Assembly (NCBI GenBank): GCA_029747015.1
Contig: JAKOGI010001201.1
Span: 222,818-286,817 of the forward strand
Source: Carnegiea gigantea
Lineage: Eukaryota > Streptophyta > Magnoliopsida > Caryophyllales > Cactaceae
Direction of reading: 5' to 3'
Length of the DNA: 64,000 nucleotides
Below are positions 11,739 through 21,258 of the stretch, piece by piece. Position 1 is the stretch's first letter; each line of letters begins with the position of its first letter. Below the pieces are notes generated by a model. That model worked only from the letters and a program-made list of their open reading frames with translations. It was not told the DNA's origin and did not search any database. The translations under genes and the position numbers were made by a program.

Positions 11739-12253
11739 GCCATAAATAAGAATATAATTTTTATCATACGCAAGTTGCTGAACAGAAATAAGATTACATT
11801 TAAACTACGGCGAATAAAGAACATGTTTTAGAATCAGCCCCTGTCCAAGATTCACTGTTCCTGCTTGTCTGACCTTCACAATCTTACCATCAGGTAGCAT
11901 TATATACACTATTTATGAAAGATAAAATAAATCAATTAACGCATTTAAATCTGATGTCATATGACAAGAGACCCCTAGGTCCAAAACCCAACCAAACATA
12001 TGAGTGGAGAGAACTCCCTCACCAGTCAACTTTTCCTTATTTTCTCTCTACTAAAAAAGGGTAAATAACGCCTCAATCTGACTTAGATTGAGACTTGCTT
12101 GAGCGATCTTCGAATCATCTCCTCCATCACCAGAACTTGTTGCCTCCCCCTATCCCGCTGCAAGTGACGCCACTCTAGGCGCCACTCTGGGCGAGAACGG
12201 CCCAGCTCCTGTAGTTCTGGGCCATCCACCGTCGACAATGCCCGACTGATCTC
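11739..12253 (-). pseudogene. copia protease and end of gag, broken
   Basis: On the minus strand around 11951-11995 the reading WVLDLGVSCHMT matches the copia protease site WxxDSGAS.HMT; the aspartate is kept but Ser and Ala are changed. The adjacent 12060-12253 is the gag-protease junction, partly open in frame 12083-12337. The nested gypsy begins at 12254 and cuts this part off from the zinc knuckle at 19482-19523. Confidence 0.72.
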
Positions 12254-13537
12254 TGATAGAGTTCCCTTTAGCCAAGACATAGAAGAAGGTCCTAGGAGTC
12301 CAGCAAGGTCTAATGCAAGTTCCAAAGTCCAAGCCATGGCTCAAATTCTGGAAAAGAGCCAGAGTGATACAACCATGTTAAACGGCCAGAAAATGCCCGG
12401 TTTTGTTCACCTGATTTGTTAAGCTATATTATGCCTTAAGTTTGTATTTTTGCATTATTGGAATCCTTAAAATGTTAGCTTTCAGGTCCAAGCATTAAAA
12501 GTTAATTATGCTTAGTCAAAGTGAACAGATCAAGCCATTTTGTTCAGCCTGCTAGTTTGGTCCAAAACTGCACGGTAAAATGTTTTAGTGGAAATCTCCC
12601 ATTTAAACATGACTTAACCTTGATTTCTTGTAGAGAGGGTTTGTGCACACCCTAAAGTTTCCTCTCACGGTCTGAAATTAAAATCATGCTCACTTTTGAT
12701 TGGCAGAAAGAAAGGCAGAATACTGGGCTGTTTTGAGCTTCTAGAACCCGGTTAAATAGCTGCGTGGCTTTCCTCCTTCTAAGGGTTTCCTTAACTAATT
12801 TCTTGCTTACTTACTTCAATCATGCATCAAGGAGACCAGGAACATTATCATTGGCGACTAAAATGGGTTTTGGGAAGAGCAACCAATGAGAATACAAAAA
12901 GAGAAATCAAACCCTTCATCCGGATTGGCTAGCCGAAAAGGGGAAAGCACTTTACGACTGCTTTTCTTTCTTTTCTCTAGTAAAGCTAATGTCTTAGGCT
13001 TAAATACATGTATTAAGGTTAACTATTATCATTTGTCTTGCTTGCCTTGCATTCTGGTTGTAATTAGCTTAGGTTAATTAAGCTTGTAAACTAGATTAGT
13101 CCAAAGCGCCTAGCTAAGCATACTTAGATGTTTCCTTCCTCGGGAGGAAACCTCCTTTGCTAGTTTTTTCCATAAGGACCATGTGTATAAGGTTCTTTCA
13201 AGGCTTATTTTATGAAGATAACCGTGACATTGAATACAAACTAGAATTGAGAGCATTTGCTTTTGTTTCCCTAAATACTTCACTTGCTTATCCTTAATTT
13301 GGTCGATTAAGGTGATGATCATGTAAGTCTTAACTCTTAATTAGGTCATGTTTCTATATCCTAATTAAGGTTAAGGATCACAAACTCAAGCTTAGTGGTG
13401 CTTTTGTGTCTAAGTAAGAGTTTAGATTATCATTCATTCTAGCATTCACTCACAGAATCACCTAGACTTTAGCTTGAATTTACCTTAGCTTTGAATTCAG
13501 GTTTGAGTGTTCGTGTTTCCCCTTCCAAGCTACATCA
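12254..13537 (+). repeat. 5' LTR of nested gypsy
   Basis: Starts TGATAGAGTTCCC and ends TACATCA. It aligns end to end with 18086-19382, sharing for example 'agaaggtcctaggagtc' near the start and 'gagtgttcgtgtt' near the end. The open frames within it are not genes. Confidence 0.86.
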
Positions 13538-13541
13538 TATT

Positions 13542-13553
13542 TGGTATCAGAGC
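13542..13553 (+). other. Primer binding site (tRNA-iMet type)
   Basis: tggtatcagagc, four bases after the LTR end. Complementary to the 3' end of plant initiator Met tRNA; primes minus-strand synthesis. Confidence 0.85.
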
Positions 13554-13657
13554 TTAGATTTCTCCTTGGCCTGGTACGTCCCTCCACTTCCAGAATCATT
13601 TCTATCCATTTCCAAACACATCCCTTGTTCCAGCTTAAACACACATCCGAACACACC

Positions 13658-14820
13658 ATGAGTACTAGCACAAGTTTAGATGAGAAATTTGAGGCAGTAA
13701 TGAAGAATTATCAATCAGTTTCTGCCTAGAATGAGTTGTTAATGAGAAAACTCTATGAGGAACTCAACGTGACCAAGAACTCTAAGTTCAGAATGACCAC
13801 CTCTGGAAGCAACTTAGAGACGTTTTGAAGCAAAAGCAAAAGATGAATGAAGAGCCTCTCCAATCTTATCCTAGGGGGAAAGAACAAGTTTCTGGCCATA
13901 ATGTGAATTCATCTAGTGAGGATGAACTCTTAAGAATGGCTAGGCCAGAACCAAGGTTTCAAGCAAACACTAATGATTTCAAAGTTAAAATCCCAGAATT
14001 TGAAGGTAAGCTTAATCTTGAAGAGTTCTTAGATTGGTTACATACTGTTGAGCATGTTTTTGAGTATAAAGATGTTCCTGAAGATAAAAAGGTCAAGTCA
14101 GTGGCCTTGAGACTCAAAAAATACACATCACTATAGCGGACTAACCTATATGCTAAACGGGTTAGAGAGAAGAAGTCCAAGATCAAAACATGGGAGAAGA
14201 TTAAATCCAAGCTTAAGGCTCGTTTTCTTCCCCCAACTTATGTCCATGACTGCTATTCTCAACTCCAAGACCTTACTCAAGGTAACCTGAATATGGAAGA
14301 GCACACATGTGAGTTTAAGAAATTAGTAATCAAATGTGATCTTCAAGAGCCCGAGGAGCAAACCATTGCTAGGTACTTAGGAGGACTTGATCTAAGGTAT
14401 GCTAATGTGGTTGATTTACAAGCTTACAGTACCTTTGATGAAGTTTGTGTGCTTGCTCACAAGGTTGAGCAACAAAAGAAAGCAAGGTAGCCCCCTAAAC
14501 CCCAAAATCCTAAGCCCGTTACCCGGGACCAACCCTTTAACAAGGGGAGTTCTAATCCTATATCCAAGCCCCCAAATCCATCGCCTTCCTTCCCACAAAG
14601 AACCCCAGCTCCACAAAAGAACCAAGCCCCTTAAAATAGACCGTATCCCAATCCTATGAGCAACAGAAGATGCTTTAAGTGTCAAGGACTTGGGCATATG
14701 GCTTCAGACTGTCCAAACCGCAAAGTGATTACCTTAACCGAATGGGCAGCTGTAAAAGAGGTGTTTGAAGAGGAGGAAAAGGAAGATGATTATAAGGATG
14801 GGCTTGAGGAAACTCAATAG
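13658..14820 (+). pseudogene. gypsy gag with zinc knuckle, broken
   Basis: An ATG at 13658 opens a short frame (MSTSTSLDEKFEAV). Frames 13825-14136 and 14293-14490 continue the capsid region (FEGKLNLEEFLDWLHTVEHVFEY; EHTCEFKKLV). The zinc knuckle C-X2-C-X4-H-X4-C is intact at 14671-14712 (CFKCQGLGHMASDC). Stops near 13727, 14134 and 14488 and frame changes break the protein. Gag packages the RNA in the particle. Confidence 0.83.
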
Positions 14821-14899
14821 AAAGTAGTGGAGGAGGCTAATGAAGGTGAGATGTTGGTTTGGAGGAGAGTTTTAAGCAACTAGAAGGGAGCTAAGGACG

Positions 14900-15060
14900 A
14901 ATAAAGAGAGAACATATTCCACTCCCCTTGTACAGTTCAAGGGAAGGTTTGTTCTGTGATCATTGATGGAGGAAGCTGTGCAAATGTGGTTTCTCTAAGC
15001 ATGATTGAGAAACTAGGTTTGCAAACCATGACTCATCCACACCCTTATAACATTCAATGG
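14900..15060 (+). pseudogene. gypsy protease, broken
   Basis: The reading VIIDGGSCANVVS around 14960-14995 is the aspartic protease active site in its D-G-G form, which some chromoviruses use in place of DSGA. The segment is hemmed in by stops at about 14880 and 15060. Confidence 0.72.
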
Positions 15061-15084
15061 TAAAATCAAAGTAATGGTATCTAA

Positions 15085-16233
15085 GTGAACTCTCAGTGCC
15101 TTATTTCTTTCTCCATTGGAAAGAGCTATCAAAATGAGCTTCGGTGTGTTGCAATTCCCATGGATGCTTATCATATGCTTTTAGGAAGGCCATGGTTATA
15201 TGACCATAGGGTTGTGCATAATGGCTACTTGAATAGTTACCCCTTTACTAAGGATAGTAAGACGATTACCCTAGCCCCTTTATCCCCATCTAAGCTCCAC
15301 GAAATCAAAGCTCAAAACAAGTTAAACCATTCTGATTTACTTCTCACAGTTAGTGAATCATTGTTAAAGGCCTTCCATCATGAATTCAAGGCCTTTAAAG
15401 AGTGGATATTGAACTTACAAGAAGAACCAGAAACTCTCTTACCCACTCACCCCGCAGCCAAAGCACTCATTCAAAACTTCTGTCATTTGTTTCCTGAGGA
15501 AACACCCACGGGTTTACCTCCTAAAAGAGATATTCAGCACCACATTGATCTCATTCCTAGTTATGTCCGTCCTAATAAGCTAGCTTATAGGATAAATCCC
15601 AAAGAAACCATGGAGGTTTAACGGCAAGTTGAAGAGTTGATGCCCAAGGGTTTAGTTCGAGAGTCCTTGAGTCCGTGCGCTATGCCTGCTCTTTTGGTTC
15701 CTAAAAAGGATAGAGGAATATGTATGTGTGTGGATAGCAGGGCCATTAACAAGATTACAATCAAGTATACATATCCCATACCTAGACTTGAAGACATGCT
15801 AGATGGGTTACATAGCTCAAAAGTGTTTTCAAAGATCAACCTTCGAAGTGGATGCTACCAAATCAGAATCCGTGAGGGAGACGAATGGAAAATAGCTTTC
15901 AAGACCAAGGGAGGGTTATATGAACGGCTTGTTATGCCCTTTGGGCTTTCCAATGCTTCTAGTACGTTCATGAGGCTAATGAATCAAGTATTCAGGCCTT
16001 ACATTGAAAAGTTTGTGGTAGTTTACTGCGATGACATTCTGATCTATTTCAAGAATGAGCATGAACATCAAGATCATCTAACTCAAGCTATGCTTGTTCT
16101 GGAATGTGAAAAACTATTTGGTAACCTTAAGAAGTGTGCCTTTTTCACTCATGAGGTAACATTCTTAGGTTATATTGTCAGTGGTGATGGTATCAAGGCA
16201 AATGAAAGCAAGATTGAAGCTATTCAGTCATAG
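15085..16233 (+). pseudogene. gypsy reverse transcriptase, broken
   Basis: Frame 15085-15621 carries the protease-RT linker (MLLGRPWLYDHRV) and the RT entry (HHIDLIPSYVRPNKLAYR). A TAA after TMEV splits it from 15637-16233, which has [32 protein letters not shown] and the catalytic region [11 protein letters not shown] (both aspartates kept). The usual Tyr-His of the SGYHQI motif is Cys-Tyr here. Confidence 0.88.
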
Positions 16234-16830
16234 CCTATTCTAAAGAGCATTCATGATGTCCATACCTTGCATGGATTAGCCTCTTTTTACAAGAGGTTTA
16301 TTCGAAGTTTCAGCACTATTATGGCTCCTATGACTGAGGTTATCAAGGGTACATCATTCATTTGGACACCAAAAGCCCAATCTGCCTTTGAAGAGATCAA
16401 GAGAAGACTTACTCAAGCACCGGTTCTGTCCTTACCGTGCTTTGATAAAGTCTTTGAAGTTGAATGCGATACCTCTGGTGTTGGTATAAGCGGTATTCTT
16501 ACTTAGGAAGGTAAGCCATTAGCCTTCTTTAGTCCAAAATTATGTGATTCAAGAAGGAAATGCTCCACCTATGATAAAGAGTTTTATGCAATCGTGAGAT
16601 GTTTAGAGCATTGTAGTCATTATCTGATTGCAAGTGAGTTTATTCCACATTCTAACCATGAAGCTTTGAAGTATATTCAAGGCCAACACAAGTTAAACTC
16701 ACAACATGCTAAGTGGATTGAGTTTCTCTATTCATTTTACTTTAAAATCAAGCATAAATCTGGAAAGCTCAATCAAGGTGTCGATGCTCTATCACAGAGG
16801 TATCCACTTTTATTTCAATTAGATGCTTGT
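16234..16830 (+). pseudogene. gypsy RNase H, broken
   Basis: Begins with LASFYKRFIRSFSTI, then the RNase H opening FEVECDTSGVGISGIL (16450-16500). A TAG at 16504-16506 interrupts it. The domain continues in frame 16594-17241 with SNHEALKYIQGQHKLN and a GVDALSQR end motif. Confidence 0.84.
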
Positions 16831-18075
16831 GTGCTTGGTTTTGAGCATCTAAAAGCTTTATATGCTGAAGATGGAGACTTTGGGGAGTTGTTTGGTGAAT
16901 GTTCAAAACACCCCAAGAGTGATTTCCTTGTTCAAAAAGGATTTCATTTCAAGGGTACACGGCTGTGTGTACTAAGGTGTAGCACAAGAGAGCTTTTAAT
17001 CAAGGAAGTTCATGGAGGTTCTCTAGCTGATCATTATAGAGAAAATAAGACAGTCATTATGCTAGGAGAGCATTATTATTGTCCAGGTATGGAGAATGAC
17101 GTACAGGACATCCTGAAAAGGTGTGGGACTTGTCAAGTGGCTAAAAGTCATTCTCTACCCGACGGCCTTTACACACCTTTGCCTATTCCTACTACTCCTT
17201 GGGTCGATGTAAGTATGGATTTCATTCTTAGATTGCCTTAAACCCAAAGGAACAAAGATTCAATCTTTGTTATGGTGGACAGGTTTTCAAAGATGCCTCA
17301 TTTCATTCCATGTAACAAAACCAATGATGCTACACACATTTCTGAGTTGTCAAGGAAGTGGCTAGATTGCATGGTATACCTAGATCAATTATTTCTGATC
17401 GGGATACTAAGTTCCTTAGCCATTTCTGGATTACTTTGTGGAAGAAGTTGGGTACTAAACTCAAGTATAGTACTATTTGCCATCTACAAACAAATGGGCA
17501 AACTGAGGTTACAAATCGGACCCTAGGAACACTTCTAAGGGCCTTGATTAAACCTTATGTCAAGGCTTGGGATTTATTTTTACCGCATATAGAGTTTGCA
17601 TACAACAGAGCTCCTAGCAAGGCTACTAGTCTATCACCATTCAAGGTGGTCTACGGGATTGATCCTATTAGTCCACTTGATCTTACTCCACGCCCTTTAG
17701 ATCAAAAGCCAAGTGTAGATACAGCAGCAAGGGCAGAAGAAATCTAGAAGATACATGAGTTGGTGAAGAGTAAAATAGAGAAAACTAATGCATCCTATCA
17801 AGCCCAAGCCAACAAACACAAGAAGAAGGTGGTATTTTAGCTTGGAGATCTTATATGGATACACTTAAGAAAGGAAAGATTTCCTTCAAAGAGAAAGAAC
17901 AAGGTCATGCCAAGGGCTGATGGTCCATTTGAGGCACTTGAAAAGATTAATGACAATGCTTATAAGGTTGATTTGCCAGGTGATTATGGAGTTTCAGCTA
18001 CATTCAATGTGGCTGACTTGAGTGCTTACCAAGCCGATGATTACCTTACTGATTTGAGGATCAAATCTCTTCAAT
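16831..18075 (+). pseudogene. gypsy integrase with C-terminal tail, broken
   Basis: The zinc region is HGGSLADHYRENKT ... CGTCQVAKSH. The first catalytic Asp is in WVDVSMDFI, the second in [13 protein letters not shown] (frame 17358-17747). The tail (about 17760-18075) has [33 protein letters not shown] and [11 protein letters not shown], a form seen in CRM/Reina-type chromoviruses. I do not see a classical chromodomain after it. Stops at about 17240, 17745 and 17840 break the protein, which ends beside the polypurine tract. Confidence 0.86.
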
Positions 18076-18085
18076 AAGGGGAGGA
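18073..18085 (+). other. Polypurine tract of nested gypsy
   Basis: aataaggggagga directly precedes the 3' LTR. Confidence 0.75.
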
Positions 18086-19382
18086 CGATGGAGTCCCCAT
18101 TAGCCAAGACATGGAAGAAGGTCCTAGGAGTCTAGCAAGTTCTAATGCAAGTTCCAAAGTCCAAGCCATGGCTCAAATTCTAGAAAAGAGCCAGAGTGAT
18201 GCAACCATGTTAAACGGCCAGAAAAAGCCCAGTTTTGTTCACCTAATTTCTTCAGCTACATTGTGGCTTAAGTTTGATATTTTTTCATTTTTTGAATCCT
18301 TAAGATGTTAACTTTTAGGTCCAAGTGTTAAAAGTCAATCATGCTAAGTCGAAGTGAAGAGATCAAGACATTTTGTTCAGCCTGCTAGTTTGGTCTAAAA
18401 CTGTACAGTAAAATGTTTTAGTGGAAATCTTTCACTTGAACATAACTTAACCTTGACTTCTTTACAGAGGGATTTGTACACACCCTAAGGTTTTCCCCTA
18501 TAGCCTGAAATTAAAATCATGCTCACTTTTGATTGGCTGAAAGAAGGGCAGAAAATCTGGCTAATTTGAGCTTCTAGAACCCGGTTAAGTAGCTACGTGG
18601 GTTTCCTCCTTCTAAGGGTTTCCTTAGCTGATTTCTTGCTTGCTTACTTTAATCATGCATCAAGGAGGCCAAGAACATCATCATTGGCAGCTAGAACAGG
18701 TTTTGGGAAGAGCAACCAATGAGAATACAAAGAGAGAAATCAAGCCCTTCATCTGGATTGGCTAGCCGAAAGGGGGAAAGTACTTTATGACTGCTTTTTC
18801 TTGCTTTTCTCTAGTAAAGCTGATGTATTAGACTTAAATACATGTACTAAGGCTAAGTATTATCATTTGTCTTACTTTCCTTGCGTTCTGAATGTAATTA
18901 GCTTAGGTTAATCAAGCTTGTAAACTAGATTAGTCCTAAGCACCTAGCTAAGCATACTTAGACGTTTCCTTCCTAGGGAGGAAACCTCTTTTGCTAGTTT
19001 TTTGCTTGAGAACCGTGTGTGTAAGGTTCTTTCAAGGCTTCTTTTGTGAAGATAACCTTGAAATTGAATTCAAACCAGAATTGAGAGCATTTGCTTTTGT
19101 TTTCCCTAAATACTTTACTTGCTTATCGTTAATTTAGTCGATTAAGACAGTGATCAAGTAAGTCCTATCTCTTAATTGGATGGTATTTCTGTATCCTAAT
19201 TAAGGTTAAGGACCCTAAACTCTAGCTTAGTGGTGTTTCTGTACCTAACCAAGAGTTTAGATTATCATTCATTCTAGCATTCACTCACAGAATCACCTAG
19301 ACTTTAGCTTGAATTCAGTTTGCTTTCCCTTAGCTTTGAATTCAGGTTTGAGTGTTCGTGTTTTCCTTTCTAAGATACATCA
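18086..19382 (+). repeat. 3' LTR of nested gypsy
   Basis: Starts CGATGGAGTCCCC, where the usual TG has become CG, and ends ACATCA. Homologous to 12254-13537 throughout. Copia sequence resumes at 19383. Confidence 0.86.
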
Positions 19383-20300
19383 GACTCTAGTGGATGACTG
19401 ATTCAGCACCTGGTTTTATCGAATCTGGCCACAATTTAACCGTTGATTAGTCCAATTTGATGGGTACCTGATGAGTTCGAAGCACTAGCTTTAGTCATGG
19501 CCTTATTTCTAGCAGTGCGTACAGCTAGGTCTGGTCCCTACTCTCAATCTGGTGGCTGAGGACTTTAAAGCCACACCCTCAACCCTCGCATCTGTCATGT
19601 TGGTGATTCCCTACTATCTTTCTTCCCTAAGCACCATGGAATACACCTTTTTTAGGTTTAGCAAGGGCTCAAGACCAAGGATGTTGGTTCTCACTGTGCC
19701 AAACTAATTTTGGTCAAGTCCCATAAGAAACTTATGGACTTTCTCAGCTTCCTAAAATTTGCTAAATTTGAAATCTTTCAAGCATGCACAAGTTGGTACC
19801 TACTGGTATGCACCCAATTCATCTCATAGCTCTTTGAGTTTAGTAAAATGCTCTGTTACTGTCATAGCTCCCTGACTAATAAGAGTGATTTCTCTTTTTA
19901 ATTGATGCATCCCAATTTCGTTTCCTTATAAGTATCTTTCCTTCAGATCACTCTAGATTTCGCTTGCTTATTCTGCATATGCAACTGACCCATGTAATTT
20001 TTTGACAATCACATTATATAGCCAAGCTATCACCATCGAATTACATTTCTCCCAGGCATGGCCTTCTAGTGAGTTGAGTTCTTATCTAACCAAAGTGCCA
20101 TCAACAAAACAGAACTTGTTTTTCGATTTTAAAGCATTTGAAACAATCCTGCTCCAATTAGTATAATTTTCTCCATTGAGAATTACAAGTGAGATTATGT
20201 TTCCTGGGTGGTCTAAACTGCATAAGTAGTATGGGGAGTGAGGATTGTTAATGCCCACAATCTGAGTTGTGGGCTTCTTTCCTTCATCAATAGCCATTGT
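19383..20300 (-). pseudogene. copia gag, broken, with stop-ridden zinc knuckle
   Basis: The frame from an ATG near 20298-20300 (MAIDEGKK...) reads into NPHSPYYLCSLDHPGN and GENYTNWSR, the N-terminal signature of copia gag proteins. Further on, at 19482-19523, a zinc knuckle is legible as CTHC...GHD...C followed by FELI, but four of its 14 codons are TAG or TAA. The gag is therefore dead, although its architecture is clear. Confidence 0.82.
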
Positions 20301-20362
20301 AAGGAGCAAAGAATGAATTTCTTGTACAACCTTGTATTAGACTTGATTAGGCTTCTGATTTA

Positions 20363-20375
20363 GGCTCTAATACCA
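20363..20375 (-). other. Primer binding site of copia element
   Basis: On the minus strand tggtattagagcc follows the 5' LTR directly, an initiator-Met primer site with one change from tggtatcagagcc. It sets the LTR end at 20376. Confidence 0.8.
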
Positions 20376-20612
20376 TGATAAATTTGTGTTTGGGTGAGAA
20401 AATATTTTTCTTTGCTACTCACCTCAGCCTAAGAGTAGATGAGCTTATGTAGAACACATACAAGGGCTGTCCACTTCATAGATACAGAAAAATGACCTAT
20501 CTATAGGACTTCCTAACTACCGCCTAAATACATATGAAAAATATAATGTAGAAGAACCAACCGAAAGGTACAATGTATAAGGGTTAGTGAAGCTGAAAAG
20601 GCTCTTCTAATA
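20376..20612 (-). repeat. 5' LTR of copia element
   Basis: 237 bp, on the minus strand from TATTAGAAGAG to TTTATCA. Pairs with 8472-8714 and is followed by the CATTA target duplication at 20613-20617. Confidence 0.9.
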
Positions 20613-20681
20613 CATTACTGTGACATTAAATTAAAAAATTTTAATTAAAAAATTAAAGCAGAAAAAAAAACAAAAGCTTAA

Positions 20682-21084
20682 GGTTCCATTTAGTACTTAG
20701 AAAATTTAGTGAAAAGAAAAGTTGAAGGAAAAAAAAAATGTAGAGGAAAATAAAGTAGGAAGAAAATGAGTTTTTTTTCCTTTTATTTGGAGAGGAAAAA
20801 ATACAAGAATTTAGCTGAGAAATTTGAATACTGATGAACTACTTAAATCATGTTGATGTCATCTAAGCAATGCAAGGTTAGAGGAGGTTAGGAATTTTCC
20901 TCAAATTTTCCTCACAATTTTATGAGAAAAATTTTATCACTTATTTCTAACAACTTTTTCGCTTAACTTTCCTCCATATTTTTTTTCTTTGTAATTTTCT
21001 CTAAACCAAGTACAAGGGAAAAAAAAAGTAACTTTTCCAAATTTTTTTTCTTTCGACCAAATTTTTCAAAGTCCAAATGGAGCC
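20682..21084. mobile_element. Tourist-like MITE (PIF/Harbinger type)
   Basis: A 403-bp unit with terminal inverted repeats starting GGTTCCATTTAG on the left and GGCTCCATTTGG (read on the minus strand) on the right; similarity extends about 35 bases inward. It is flanked by TAA on both sides (20679-20681 and 21085-21087), the 3-bp TWA duplication of PIF/Harbinger-type elements. No coding sequence; the interior is A/T-homopolymer rich. It would need a transposase supplied in trans. Confidence 0.75.
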
Positions 21085-21258
21085 TAAAAGAAAGTTTTTT
21101 TTTCCCCTGGAGGTAAGCAGGGGGCTAAATGTATAGCTTCCATGTCTGAAATGTGTAGGTCAGTAATGGTCTATTAGGCCACAAGGCCCATAACTACATA
21201 TGGCCTAATATCCCATTCGAGTTAGCGAACTTATATAACGATCTTGCTTATCATACCC

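Larger units (their letters stand above)
12254..19382 (+). mobile_element. Ty3/gypsy chromovirus-like element nested in copia
   Basis: Two LTRs of about 1.29 kb (12254-13537 and 18086-19382), an initiator-Met-type primer site and a polypurine tract bracket gag, protease, RT, RNase H and integrase in gypsy order. The copia sequence resumes on both sides. RT and integrase wording ([28 protein letters not shown]) resembles CRM/Reina chromoviruses; I cannot decide between them. The 5-bp flanks (atctc and gactc) share only three bases, so the duplication is decayed or my boundary is off by a few bases. Many in-frame stops are present. Confidence 0.88.
8472..20612 (-). mobile_element. Ty1/copia retrotransposon, interrupted by a nested gypsy
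   Basis: Two similar LTRs (8472-8714 and 20376-20612) bracket copia domains in minus orientation, in the order gag, protease, integrase, RT, RNase H. The element is flanked by a perfect 5-bp duplication CATTA (8467-8471 and 20613-20617). A plus-strand gypsy at 12254-19382 splits it between the gag zinc knuckle and the protease, so the original copia was about 5.0 kb. It carries many stops and frameshifts and cannot be autonomous. Confidence 0.92.
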
